A stretch of DNA of 64,000 nucleotides. Source: Paucidesulfovibrio longus DSM 6739. Its GTDB lineage: Bacteria > Desulfobacterota > Desulfovibrionia > Desulfovibrionales > Desulfovibrionaceae. The notes below the pieces were generated by a model. It searched no databases and was not told the DNA's origin. It worked only from the letters and a program-made list of their open reading frames with translations. Of the stretch, positions 8,840 through 17,030 are shown piece after piece (position 1 is the first letter of the stretch; the number at the start of each line of letters is the position of its first letter). The stretch lies in the NCBI RefSeq assembly GCF_000420485.1, contig NZ_ATVA01000016.1, positions 250,501 to 314,500 on the forward strand, read 5' to 3'. The position numbers and the translations under genes were made by a program.

Positions 8840-10117
8840 TTACTCCGAAACCACTCGGTTTCTGCCGCTTTCCTTGGCCCGGTAAAGCGCCTGATCGACC
8901 CGTTTGGTCAAGTCGTCCATGTCCTCGCCAGGCCGATGCTGCACGACTCCGAAACTGCTCGTTACGGGGCGCGGCACTCCGGTGAAGTGATGCGCCGCAA
9001 TGCCTTCGCGCAGGCGTTCCGCCAGACGCGCGGCAGAGTCGAGTCCTGCGCGCGGTTCAAGGAGCATGAATTCCTCGCCGCCCCAGCGTCCCAGGGAGTC
9101 GCCCTCGCGGACGTTTTCCAGCACGAGATCCGTGAGCTGCTTGAGTACGGTGTCGCCCACGTCGTGACCGAAACTGTCGTTGATGGATTTGAAGTGATCG
9201 ATGTCGAACATGATCAGGCTGAAGGGCTCCCCGCCCCGAAGCGTGCGCATCTGCTCCCTGGCGAGGCGGTCCATGAAGCTGCGGCGGTTCAGCGCTCCGG
9301 TCAGCGGGTCGATGAAGGCCCGCGATTCCAGGGAGGCCCGTTCCTCGTCCAGTTCGCTGACCTCGGTGAAGGTGAACAGATAGCGGCCGGGAATGGGAAA
9401 CTGGTTGAAGGCCACGATGAAGGTCTGGGGGCGGCGTTCCGGGTGGCGCGGATTGGAAAGGCGGAGCATGTGGTCCCGGTCCAGGGGGTCGTCCGTCAGC
9501 AGAGCTGCCCAGGCGCCGTCCGTTTTGCTGTACGGGTGGCCGTTGATCTCGCGGATGTGGGAGTCGAGTCCTCCGGGGCTGTTTCGAAACTGCTCGAAAT
9601 TCTTGAATCCGAGGTATTCAAGGAATCTGCGGTTGAGATAGGCTATCTTGCCGTCCTCGACCATGGCGGCGAAGCTCGGATACATGTTCAGGAGATGTTC
9701 GAGCGTGTAGCGGGCTTCGAGCAACTGGCGCTTGAGAAAAAGCGTTTTTGCGATGCGCCCGACATGCATGCGCAGCTTTTCCGGCGACACGGGCTTGAAG
9801 AGAAAGGCGGAAACGTTGAGTTCCAGGACTTTGAGCAGGCTGCTCGGAGAGTAGCCGTCGTAGAGAACGAGAAAAGGTGCTTCCGGGTCGAGTTCGCGGA
9901 TTCTGACCATGAGCTGACGTCCGTCCATGTCCGGCAGGACCATGTCCACCACGACGATGTCGGGGACGTGCTCTTCGTAAAGGCGAAAGGCCGATTGCCC
10001 ATCAGCGGCCTGGTGGACCCTGCTTACGCATCGGCTCAGGAATCCTGCGGTTTCCTGGCGACTGTATTCGTCGCCGTCCGCCACCAGGGCGGAAAGGCTG
10101 AAGGCGCTCGCTTGCAA
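8840..10117 (-). CDS. Response regulator with PAS and GGDEF domains (diguanylate cyclase)
   Basis: A 425-residue signalling protein. The receiver domain spans about 8-125 with the phospho-acceptor D58 (VVVDMVLPDMDG) and the conserved Lys in FLFKPVSPE near 108. A PAS-like sensor follows at about 140-255 (MVEDGKIAYLNRRFLEYLGF). The C-terminal GGDEF domain has an intact active site GGEEF at 346-350 and an RxxD inhibitory site REGD at 337-340, so it should synthesise cyclic di-GMP with product inhibition. It is the first gene of a unit with two glycosyltransferases, which suggests c-di-GMP control linked to surface glycans. No partner histidine kinase is in the window. Confidence 0.93.
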   Translation of the reverse strand: MQASAFSLSALVADGDEYSRQETAGFLSRCVSRVHQAADGQSAFRLYEEHVPDIVVVDMVLPDMDGRQLMVRIRELDPEAPFLVLYDGYSPSSLLKVLELNVSAFLFKPVSPEKLRMHVGRIAKTLFLKRQLLEARYTLEHLLNMYPSFAAMVEDGKIAYLNRRFLEYLGFKNFEQFRNSPGGLDSHIREINGHPYSKTDGAWAALLTDDPLDRDHMLRLSNPRHPERRPQTFIVAFNQFPIPGRYLFTFTEVSELDEERASLESRAFIDPLTGALNRRSFMDRLAREQMRTLRGGEPFSLIMFDIDHFKSINDSFGHDVGDTVLKQLTDLVLENVREGDSLGRWGGEEFMLLEPRAGLDSAARLAERLREGIAAHHFTGVPRPVTSSFGVVQHRPGEDMDDLTKRVDQALYRAKESGRNRVVSE

Positions 10118-10234
10118 TGGACCTCCGGCAAGGCGGTTTGAAACGTTCCGGTTCGTCGCGGCAAAGCCCGATCCGGAAGATGCAAAATGTACCCAATCGC
10201 ATCGGCCCTGGCAAGGAGCCTTGGAGATTCGTGT

Positions 10235-10263
10235 TTTACAGCCCGGAACGCATGGTATATGAT
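10235..10263 (+). promoter_or_regulatory. Sigma-70-type promoter for the tetrapyrrole cluster
   Basis: TTTACA at 10235-10240 and TATGAT at 10258-10263 are separated by 17 nt, a near-consensus housekeeping promoter. Transcription would begin at about 10270, which is the A of the ATG of the downstream gene, so the message would be leaderless. Confidence 0.6.
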
Positions 10264-10269
10264 AATGAG

Positions 10270-10947
10270 ATGCGCTATTACCCCATTCTGCTCAACCTCG
10301 CGGAGAAAAGCTGTCTTGTGGTCGGTGCGGGCCAGGTCGGCATCCGCAAGATCAAGAGCCTGCTGGAAAGCGGCGCGGGCGGCGTTCTCGCGCTCGACCT
10401 TTCGGCTCCCGCGCCCGAGCTTGAATCGATGCTCGCCGATCCGGCCTTGCGCTTCGAGCAGCGCGCTTTTCGCGAGGACGATCTGGATGGGCGTTTTCTG
10501 GTCATCGCGGCCACGTCCAATTCTGCGCTGAACAGCCGGATCGGCGAGCTTTGCCGCCGACGGGGCCTGCTCTGCAATGTCGCGGATCAACCCGACAATT
10601 GCAGCTTCATCGTTCCCGCGACCTTGCAGCGCGGCGATCTGATGCTTACGGTATCCACCTGCGGACAGAGCCCTGCCCTGTCCCGGAAGATCCGCAAGGA
10701 ACTTGAAGAGAGCTTCGGTTGCGAATACACTCTGCTGCTCGCGATCATGGGTCGGATTCGTCCGCTTCTGCTGGCTCTGGACAAACCCACGGCCGACAAC
10801 ACGCGGATCTTTCGGTCCCTCGTCGCCTCGGACCTGTTGCATTTTCTCGAAACCAAGGATGCGGACGCGATTTGGCGTTGCCTGACCGCGAACCTGCCTC
10901 AGGAACTGCATCCCAACATCCCGGAGCTGCTCGATGGAATCATTTGA
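10270..10947 (+). CDS. Precorrin-2 dehydrogenase / sirohydrochlorin ferrochelatase-type protein
   Basis: Homologous to the N-terminal half of CysG and to yeast Met8p; it oxidises precorrin-2 to sirohydrochlorin with NAD and may insert iron to form siroheme. At 225 residues it matches stand-alone members. The NAD-binding GAGQVG is at 19-24 and the family signature ALSRKIRKELE is near residue 135. I start it at MRYYPILLNL because that matches the usual N-terminus; an open frame extends upstream to 10117 but that part is unlike the family. It overlaps the next gene by 14 nt. In sulfate reducers siroheme is both the cofactor of sulfite reductase and a heme precursor. Confidence 0.9.
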   Translation: MRYYPILLNLAEKSCLVVGAGQVGIRKIKSLLESGAGGVLALDLSAPAPELESMLADPALRFEQRAFREDDLDGRFLVIAATSNSALNSRIGELCRRRGLLCNVADQPDNCSFIVPATLQRGDLMLTVSTCGQSPALSRKIRKELEESFGCEYTLLLAIMGRIRPLLLALDKPTADNTRIFRSLVASDLLHFLETKDADAIWRCLTANLPQELHPNIPELLDGII

Positions 10948-11743
10948 GCTCCTTCCCCTTGCCGTCATCGGGTTCTATTTCCTGGGCGCGCTGCTGTTCT
11001 TCATCGGCCTGACCGTCAAGAACGACCGTCTTTCCTCTGTCGCGGGCGGTCTGGCCATCGGCGGTTTCGCCCTGCACAGCCTGGATCTCGCCCTGGTCTT
11101 CGTCCGTCTCGGCAAGGCCGCGCTGCTCGGCGGCGCGTTCTACTTCAGCTTCGTCGCCTGGACCCTGCTGGCCATCCACCTGCTCCTGCGCTGGCGCTTG
11201 AAGTCCTCGTTCCTTTCGCTTACGGCCCTGCCCCTGGCCCTGCTGCTCTATTCGTCCTCCCTGGCCGCGGGCGATCTGGTCATCAAGATCCCACCGCGCC
11301 TCACGGCGCTGTTCTTCGGCCTGCACGTGGGCAGCTTGGCCGTGACCCTGGCGCTTTTGGCGCTGGCTTCCGGCGCGGGCCTCGCCTGGCTGAGCCTGAA
11401 CCGGAAGATCAAGAGCAAGACTTCCCTCGGCAACATGAACACCGCCATGCCATCGCTGGAGGTGTTCGACCGCGTCAACCATTGGGCGGTGAGCCTCGGC
11501 TTTCCGCTCTACACGCTGGGCATCTTCTCCCTGGCCATCTGGTATTGGATCGATCCGGAAAAGGCTTTTCGCTGGGACGCCATGAAGTTCACCTCCCTTG
11601 GCGTCTGGCTGCTTTTCGCGGTGCTGTTTCATCAGCGCGTCATCATCGGCTGGCGCGGGCGCAAACCCGCATGGCTGGCCATCTGGGTCTTTGCGCTCAT
11701 GGTAGTCTCCCTCATCCATCACACCATCACGTTCAAGTCGTAG
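10934..11743 (+). CDS. CcsA/HemX-like integral membrane cytochrome c assembly protein
   Basis: A 269-residue protein with about eight hydrophobic segments, of the CcmC/CcsA/HemX family that handles heme at the membrane. Conserved histidines are visible in FGLHVGSLAV, FDRVNHWAVSLGFP, LLFAVLFHQR and the C-terminal SLIHHTITF. It overlaps the preceding precorrin-2 dehydrogenase and ends 3 nt before hemA. The hemX-hemA pairing occurs in other bacteria, where HemX affects GluTR level. It could be either a regulator of HemA abundance or a cytochrome c synthase subunit; the sequence alone does not decide. No RBS is obvious because the start lies inside the upstream gene. Confidence 0.88.
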   Translation: MESFELLPLAVIGFYFLGALLFFIGLTVKNDRLSSVAGGLAIGGFALHSLDLALVFVRLGKAALLGGAFYFSFVAWTLLAIHLLLRWRLKSSFLSLTALPLALLLYSSSLAAGDLVIKIPPRLTALFFGLHVGSLAVTLALLALASGAGLAWLSLNRKIKSKTSLGNMNTAMPSLEVFDRVNHWAVSLGFPLYTLGIFSLAIWYWIDPEKAFRWDAMKFTSLGVWLLFAVLFHQRVIIGWRGRKPAWLAIWVFALMVVSLIHHTITFKS

Positions 11744-11746
11744 ACA

Positions 11747-13141
11747 ATGAATAAATTCATATACCTGACCGGCCTGAATCACCGCACCGCCGCCGTCGAG
11801 ATCCGCGAGCGCTACGCCCTGACGAGCCTTGAAGGCTTTGAGGCAGGACTTCTGGAGAGTTGCCCCGTGCGCGAGGTCATGGCGCTTTCCACCTGCAACC
11901 GGGTGGAATTGCTCTGCGTCAGCGAGCACGCCCCGGAGTCCGGCACGGATGTTCTTGCCGAGGTCCACGCCTACTGGGCGAAGCGTTGCAACGGCAGCGT
12001 TTCGGAAGTTGCCGAGCACACGTACAATTTCGAAGGCCTCGCCGCCGTGGAGCATCTCTTCACCGTGGCGTCGAGCCTCGATTCCCTGGTCATGGGAGAA
12101 CCGCAGATCCTGGGACAGCTCAAGGACGCCTACCGCCACGCCGTGGATTGCGGCACTGCGCGGGTGATCATCAACCGCCTGCTGCACAAGTCTTTTTCCG
12201 TGGCCAAGCGGGTTCGCACGGAAACCGCCGTCGCTTCCAGCGCCGTATCCATCAGCTTCGCGGCCGTGGAGCTTGCGCGCAAGATTTTCGGCAGCTTCCA
12301 GGGCAAGGCCGCCATGCTTGTGGGCGCTGGAGAAATGGCGGAACTCGCGGCGACGCATCTGCTCCACAACGGCGTGGAAAAATTGATCATCGCAAACCGC
12401 ACCCTGGCCCGCGCCCAGAACCTGGCCGCCAACCTCGGCGGCGAGCCCATCCCCATCGAGAGCCTGCTTGACCGTCTTGCAGAAGTCGACATCGTGATCA
12501 GCTCCACGGGTTCGCCCACGGCGGTCATCCGCGCCCGCGACGTGCAGGCGGTGCTCAAGCGGCGCAAGCAGCGCTCCATGTTCTTCATCGACATCGCCGT
12601 TCCGCGCGACATCGATCCGGACGTGAACAGCCTGGACAACGTCTATCTCTACGACATCGACGATCTCAAGGAGGTCGTCGAAGAGAACATGGCCCAGCGG
12701 CGCGACGAAGCCGTGAAGGCGCGCGCCCTGGTGGGCGAGGAAACACGGGCCTTCGCGCATTGGCTCACGACTCTTGATCTGCAGCCGACCATCGTGGATC
12801 TGCTTGGTCGCGCGGAGGATGTCGCCCGCAAGGAATTGGCCAAGACGCTCCGGCGCATCGGCGATGTGGACGAGCAAACCCGCGACGCGCTTGAAACGCT
12901 CGTTATGTCCGTAAGCCGCAAGGTGCTGCACGAGCCGGTCTGCTTTCTCAAAAGGCGCACGCGCGAAGACGGCGTTGCGGACAGGGTCATCGACACGGCG
13001 CGGCGGTTCTTCAATCTCGACAACGATTGCATTCCGCCGGACGCCCATGCCGACCGCCGTTCCAGCGACGACTGCGAATGCGACATGGAGCAGGACGACT
13101 CCGAATTCCAAAACCATGACAATTCGAACGAGGACTGTTGA
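11747..13141 (+). CDS. hemA: Glutamyl-tRNA reductase
   Basis: Reduces glutamyl-tRNA(Glu) to glutamate-1-semialdehyde with NADPH, the first committed step of tetrapyrrole synthesis by the C5 route. The catalytic nucleophile C50 lies in LSTCNRVE, GLNHRTA is at 9-15, and the Rossmann motif VGAGEMAE begins near 190. At 464 residues it is about 40 longer than the usual 420. The extra C-terminal tail is rich in Asp and Ser and has four cysteines after residue 430, with a Cys-Glu-Cys and a terminal Cys just before the stop. Its stop overlaps the ATG of the next gene (TGATG), so the two are translationally coupled. Confidence 0.96.
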   Translation: MNKFIYLTGLNHRTAAVEIRERYALTSLEGFEAGLLESCPVREVMALSTCNRVELLCVSEHAPESGTDVLAEVHAYWAKRCNGSVSEVAEHTYNFEGLAAVEHLFTVASSLDSLVMGEPQILGQLKDAYRHAVDCGTARVIINRLLHKSFSVAKRVRTETAVASSAVSISFAAVELARKIFGSFQGKAAMLVGAGEMAELAATHLLHNGVEKLIIANRTLARAQNLAANLGGEPIPIESLLDRLAEVDIVISSTGSPTAVIRARDVQAVLKRRKQRSMFFIDIAVPRDIDPDVNSLDNVYLYDIDDLKEVVEENMAQRRDEAVKARALVGEETRAFAHWLTTLDLQPTIVDLLGRAEDVARKELAKTLRRIGDVDEQTRDALETLVMSVSRKVLHEPVCFLKRRTREDGVADRVIDTARRFFNLDNDCIPPDAHADRRSSDDCECDMEQDDSEFQNHDNSNEDC

Positions 13142-13488
13142 TGCGCTGCTATCTGATTGAGGACATCTACGAGGACAACGCCATAAAAATCGCAACCGCC
13201 CTGGATGAGAAGGGCTGGCGCGGCCCCATCGAAGCCATCTGGTACCTGCCGGTCCCGGAGGAACGCCTGACCGACGAGCAGCGCGAACACCTCGGCGAGT
13301 GCGGTCCGTACATGATGGCGCTGGAAAAGGTGGACCGGGTCGAAGAACATGATTTCAAGCTGGAGCTGCTTGTCCGCGCCCGCAACAGGATTCGCTGCTC
13401 CTGCGTCGCCTATGCCACCAAGGAGCAGCGCGAGCATATGATCGGCCTGCTCGACGACTTTTTCCGCGACCAGGATGTGCCTGTCTAG
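13141..13488 (+). CDS. Small conserved-looking protein coupled to hemA, unknown function
   Basis: A 115-residue soluble protein beginning MRCYLIEDIYEDNAIKI. The ATG at 13141 shares its A with the hemA TGA stop; a TTG one codon upstream is less likely. Codon use matches the neighbours and the stop-start overlap is typical of a real operon gene. The sequence has a YLPVPEERLTDEQ segment and a C-terminal DDFFRDQD; I recognise no domain, no signal peptide and no membrane segment. Its last codons overlap a possible start of tilS. Context suggests a role near heme synthesis, but that is only inference from position. Confidence 0.75.
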   Translation: MRCYLIEDIYEDNAIKIATALDEKGWRGPIEAIWYLPVPEERLTDEQREHLGECGPYMMALEKVDRVEEHDFKLELLVRARNRIRCSCVAYATKEQREHMIGLLDDFFRDQDVPV

Positions 13489-14545
13489 GCACGCAGGGAT
13501 CGCCGTGCGCCCGCCCCGCTCCCTTCAGGAACTCCCGCCCCGGCCGGCACATTTCTGTCTCGGCGTGGAGCGGTTCATCCGCCAGCACACGGGATGCGAG
13601 GCTGATCTTCAATTCGGCTCAGGCGACCTTGTCGCCGCCTGTTCGGGCGGCGCGGATTCCACAGCCCTGACGATCATCCTGAATTGCCTCGCGAAACGTT
13701 GCGGCGTCCGCGTCGTCGTGGTTCATCTCGACCACTGCCTGCGGCCGGAATCGGCCGAGGACGCGGAATTTGTCCGGCAGCTCTGCGAAGCGCTGGAACT
13801 GGAGCTTGTCTGCGAACGGCTGGATGTCGCGGCGCTGGCTGCGGAGCGCGGTCTGGGCCTGGAAGAGGCCGGGCGCGAGGCACGCTATGCCCTGCTGGAA
13901 CAGGTGCGTGGCGAATGTGGCGCTCAGCTGATCTGCACGGCCCACCACCTCAACGATCTTGCCGAAGACGTGCTCCTGCGGCTCGCCCGGGGAGCGGGCT
14001 GGCCCGGGCTCGGCGGTCTGCCCTGCTTCGATTCCCGCCGCCATCTGCTGCGCCCCCTGCTCTTGACCCCCAAGGCCATGCTTTTGGACTTCCTGCGTGA
14101 CTGCGGGGTGAGCTGGCAACAGGACGCGAGCAATGTCTTGGCCTCGGCCGCCAGAAACCGCATGCGCAATACCGTGCTGCCTCTCCTGATCCGGGAAAAT
14201 CCGAACTATCTTGAAAGCGTTGCCCGACTCTGGAGGCAAGCGCGCACCGACGAGGATTTTTGGGATGATCGATTGGCAGAAGCAGAGCCGGAACTGCGCG
14301 GCGATTGCCTGTTTCTTGCCCATGGACGGCTGAAATCGCTGCACCCGGCCGAGCGCTTGCGGCTGTACAAGTCGCTGCTCGACCGTCTCGGTGCCGGACA
14401 GGCGCTCAGCGATGCCTTGTATCAGTTGGACGAGGCCGCCATGGAAGGTCGGGATGCCTCTATTCAGTTTCCGGGACTGAAGCTGGCGAAGGTCACTTCC
14501 AAAGGAATTCTCTTCGGCCCGGACCCAAGAGCTTCGAATCGATGA
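13475..14545 (+). CDS. tilS: tRNA(Ile)-lysidine synthetase
   Basis: An ATP-dependent N-type PP-loop ligase that adds lysine to C34 of the CAU anticodon in tRNA(Ile2), changing its decoding from AUG to AUA. The PP-loop SGGADS is at 58-63 counted from the ATG at 13475. The family's HLDHCLRPES and CTAHHLNDLAED motifs follow, as does the R-N-R-x-R-N segment (SAARNRMRN). The 356-residue length fits short TilS forms. The start is uncertain: the ATG at 13475 overlaps the preceding gene, and the first ~25 residues look non-conserved, so a GTG at about 13505 is an alternative. It converges with the membrane protein gene at 14556. Confidence 0.92.
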   Translation: MCLSRHAGIAVRPPRSLQELPPRPAHFCLGVERFIRQHTGCEADLQFGSGDLVAACSGGADSTALTIILNCLAKRCGVRVVVVHLDHCLRPESAEDAEFVRQLCEALELELVCERLDVAALAAERGLGLEEAGREARYALLEQVRGECGAQLICTAHHLNDLAEDVLLRLARGAGWPGLGGLPCFDSRRHLLRPLLLTPKAMLLDFLRDCGVSWQQDASNVLASAARNRMRNTVLPLLIRENPNYLESVARLWRQARTDEDFWDDRLAEAEPELRGDCLFLAHGRLKSLHPAERLRLYKSLLDRLGAGQALSDALYQLDEAAMEGRDASIQFPGLKLAKVTSKGILFGPDPRASNR

Positions 14546-14555
14546 CGACAACGGC

Positions 14556-14942
14556 TCATGTTGGGAAGAAATCCCTCCAGGTCTTCCTGCCTACCAGAAA
14601 GGCCGGAAGAAACATGGCCATGAGCGCGAGCATGCTCCATACAAAATGACGCGAGCCTTCTTCATAGAGCCTGTAGCGCAGCGTGAAGAAGACAGCACCG
14701 CCGAGGATGGACCCCAGGCAGATCGAAAGGAGCTTCCAGAGCGGAACGCCGGGATTGCGCCATGGGGACAGATACCAGCTCATGCCGAGGCAGGCGCCGT
14801 ACCATCCCGTCCCTACGATGCCCCCGGTGGCATCCCCGGCCGACAGCACGCTCCAGGTCAGAACCGGCATCCAGACGCTCGCTCCGGCCAGCCCCAGCAG
14901 CCAGGCGGCGCGAAGGCTCCGTTCCAGGTTCGATTTCGGCAT
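14556..14942 (-). CDS. Small integral membrane protein, unknown function
   Basis: A 128-residue protein with about four hydrophobic segments (WLLGLAGASVWMPVLTW, GWYGACLGMSWYL, LLSICLGSILGGAVFFTL and WSMLALMAMFLPAFLV). I start it at MPKSNLERS because AAGGAG precedes that ATG; the frame is open 16 codons further upstream but without a ribosome site. The C-terminus is basic. I recognise no family. It ends 10 nt from the end of tilS on the opposite strand and is divergent from adk, so it appears to be a single-gene unit. Confidence 0.65.
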   Translation of the reverse strand: MPKSNLERSLRAAWLLGLAGASVWMPVLTWSVLSAGDATGGIVGTGWYGACLGMSWYLSPWRNPGVPLWKLLSICLGSILGGAVFFTLRYRLYEEGSRHFVWSMLALMAMFLPAFLVGRKTWRDFFPT

Positions 14943-15017
14943 TTCCGTCTCCTTGCGGATTGATCGTAGCAGAGATGCAAAGATCGGCAAACCCGCAACC
15001 CCGCGAGTCCCCAGTCA

Positions 15018-15046
15018 TTGACACTGCTGGGAACTAGGGATAATGA
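15018..15046 (+). promoter_or_regulatory. Promoter of adk
   Basis: TTGACA at 15018-15023 is a consensus -35 box. An AT-rich GATAATGA follows at 15039-15046, giving a spacer of 15 or 17 nt depending on which hexamer is used. The adk start at 15090 with its AGGAGG leaves a leader of about 35-40 nt. Confidence 0.6.
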
Positions 15047-15089
15047 ACCTTGTTACGTTTTGCACAATCGAGTCTCTAGGAGGAAGAGC

Positions 15090-15761
15090 GTGAACATTCT
15101 GATCTTCGGCCCCAACGGCAGCGGCAAAGGCACCCAGGGCTCCCTGGTCAAGGAAAAATACAATCTGGATCACATCGAGTCCGGCGCCATTTTCCGCAAG
15201 CACATCGGCGGCGGCACCGAGCTGGGCCTCAAGGCCAAGGCTTACATCGACAAGGGTGAGCTCGTCCCCGACGACATCACCATCCCCATGGTTCTGGACG
15301 TTCTCAAGAACGCCAGCTCCAACGGCTGGCTGCTGGACGGCTTCCCCCGTTCCATCGTCCAGGCTGAAAAGCTTTGGGACGCTCTGCAGAAGGACGGCGT
15401 GAAGCTGGACTACGTCATTGAGATCCTGCTGCCGCGCGAAGTGGCTGCCGCCCGCATCATGGGCCGCCGCCTCTGCGCCAACGACCCGAACCATCCGAAC
15501 AACGTCGGCATCCCGGCCATCGCTCCCAAGGACGGCAAGTGCCGTGTCTGCGGCGGCGCTCTTTCCGAGCGTGCCGACGACGTGGACGAGTCCGCCATCG
15601 CCAAGCGCCACGACATCTACTACGACACCAAGACCGGTACCCTGGCCGCTTCCTATTTCTACAAGGACAAGGCCCCGACCGGCGGATTCAAGTACATTGA
15701 GCTTGATGGTGAAGGCACCATCACCGAGATCAAAGAAACCTTGCTCGCTCAGCTCGACTAG
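15090..15761 (+). CDS. adk: Adenylate kinase with metal-binding lid
   Basis: Interconverts ATP + AMP and 2 ADP. I start it at the GTG at 15090, because AGGAGG lies at 15078-15083 with a 6-nt gap; an upstream ATG at 15018 would cross the promoter. The product has 223 residues. The P-loop is GPNGSGKGTQ (7-16), a variant of GPPGAGKGTQ. LLDGFPRS is at 81-88. The lid holds C129, H135, C151 and C154, spaced C-X5-H-X15-C-X2-C. This is the zinc/cobalt/iron-binding motif I recall for the Desulfovibrio gigas enzyme, and it differs from the four-cysteine lid of Gram-positive enzymes. It is a single-gene unit with its own promoter and terminator. Confidence 0.97.
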   Translation: MNILIFGPNGSGKGTQGSLVKEKYNLDHIESGAIFRKHIGGGTELGLKAKAYIDKGELVPDDITIPMVLDVLKNASSNGWLLDGFPRSIVQAEKLWDALQKDGVKLDYVIEILLPREVAAARIMGRRLCANDPNHPNNVGIPAIAPKDGKCRVCGGALSERADDVDESAIAKRHDIYYDTKTGTLAASYFYKDKAPTGGFKYIELDGEGTITEIKETLLAQLD

Positions 15762-15784
15762 ACTCCGATCGCACTGGTTGACAA

Positions 15785-15822
15785 GGGGCTCGCGGATGTA
15801 TTTCCGCGGGTCCTTTTCTTTT
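15785..15822 (+). terminator. Rho-independent terminator of adk
   Basis: The stem GGGGCTCGCGGA / TCCGCGGGTCC is interrupted by one bulge, has the loop tgtatt, and is followed by ttttctttt. It lies 24 nt after the adk stop. Confidence 0.8.
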
Positions 15823-15881
15823 GCGGCTCGTGTTGAAGGCTCCCGTTCCACGGCACGGTTTCGGGCCATGTTCCTGGCCAG

Positions 15882-15911
15882 AAAAAAGGCCTCCGCTCGG
15901 AAGCGAAGGCC
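15882..15911 (-). terminator. Rho-independent terminator of secF
   Basis: Read on the minus strand: GGCCTtCGC, loop, GCGgAGGCC, then TTTTTT. It lies 25 nt past the secF stop and ends the long glutamate synthase-yajC-secDF stretch. Confidence 0.85.
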
Positions 15912-15936
15912 TTTGCAGGTGCGATGGATACGGCGG

Positions 15937-17019
15937 TTAGGCTTTTACGGCCTTTGAGGGAGCTTCGCCATCCGTGGGCACGGAGGGGCCGAATCCGAGC
16001 AGGATCGGGCTCGCCACGAAGATGGAGGAATAGGTACCGATCCCGATGCCGACAAGCATGGCCAGCGCGAAGTCGTGAATGGCGCTGCCGCCGAAGGCGA
16101 AGAGCGCAAAGACGACGAGCAGCGTCGTTCCCGAAGTCAGGATGGTCCGCGAGAGGGTTTGGTTGACGCTCAGGTTGATGATGCTCTTGAGCTTGTCGCC
16201 GGAACGCCCTTTGACGTTCTCGCGAATGCGGTCGAAGACGATGATGGTGTCGTTGAGCGAGTAACCGATGATGGTCAGCAGCGCCGCGATGATGGTCAGG
16301 TCGAATTCCTTGTCGAGCAGGGAAAAGACGCCCACCGTGATCATCACGTCGTGCACCAATGCGGCTACGGCTCCTAGCGCATAGTTGAGCTTGAGATACC
16401 AACAGAGTCCGAGCGTGATTGCCAATGCCCCGATAATGAGCACCGACATGGACATGCCCAGGAACTGCAAGGCCGTTATGCCCGCGAAGAGTCCCGCGGC
16501 CATGACCGCCGCCGCCATCCAGCGCTGCTCGAAACGCCCGGAGATGTAGATGGCGATGAGCAGCACCGCGTAGAACATGGCTTCAAGCGCTTTGGAACGA
16601 AGGTCGTCCGAAACCTTGGGGCCGACCATTTCCGTTCGCCGTACGTCCACTCCCGCGCCATTGAAGGCGGTGGAAATGGCATTGACCAGCTCTTCCTTGA
16701 CCACTTCGGTGTCCACGTCGGAAGCCGAGGTGCGGATCAGGTATTCGTTCTTTTCGTCCAGGATTTCCTGCACGACCAGGCCGGGCAGCTTGACGCTTTT
16801 GACGGCGTCCTGCACTTCGCGGATGTTCAGGTCGTGGTCGGCCTGGACCTTGGCCTGGATGATGATGCCGCCGGCGAAGTCGATGCCGTAGCGCGGGCCG
16901 CCCTTGACGAACAGGGAAGCCAGTCCGACGAGGATCAGGAGCGCCGAAAAGGCGAAGGCCCAGCGACGATAACCGATAAAGTCGAGCCTGGTGTCAGGCT
17001 TGATGATCTGCAATCCCAT
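15937..17019 (-). CDS. secF: Protein translocase subunit SecF
   Basis: Membrane subunit of the SecDF complex, which uses the proton gradient to pull exported proteins through SecYEG on the periplasmic side. The 360-residue protein has an N-terminal membrane segment ([17 protein letters not shown]), the GIDFAGG motif at about 44-50, a periplasmic domain and five more C-terminal membrane segments. The family signature [16 protein letters not shown] is present with the conserved Asp of TM4. It begins 11 nt after the secD stop and is clearly cotranscribed with it. Confidence 0.96.
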   Translation of the reverse strand: MGLQIIKPDTRLDFIGYRRWAFAFSALLILVGLASLFVKGGPRYGIDFAGGIIIQAKVQADHDLNIREVQDAVKSVKLPGLVVQEILDEKNEYLIRTSASDVDTEVVKEELVNAISTAFNGAGVDVRRTEMVGPKVSDDLRSKALEAMFYAVLLIAIYISGRFEQRWMAAAVMAAGLFAGITALQFLGMSMSVLIIGALAITLGLCWYLKLNYALGAVAALVHDVMITVGVFSLLDKEFDLTIIAALLTIIGYSLNDTIIVFDRIRENVKGRSGDKLKSIINLSVNQTLSRTILTSGTTLLVVFALFAFGGSAIHDFALAMLVGIGIGTYSSIFVASPILLGFGPSVPTDGEAPSKAVKA

Positions 17020-17030
17020 ATGCCCCCCCT

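Noticed and set aside
7430-10141. A 900-codon open frame antisense to the glycosyltransferase-cyclase unit.
   Set aside because: The opposite strand has three recognised families with proper starts. The product here is low-complexity and unlike any protein.
10117-10269. An N-terminal extension of the precorrin-2 dehydrogenase.
   Set aside because: The extra residues do not match the family and cross the predicted promoter.
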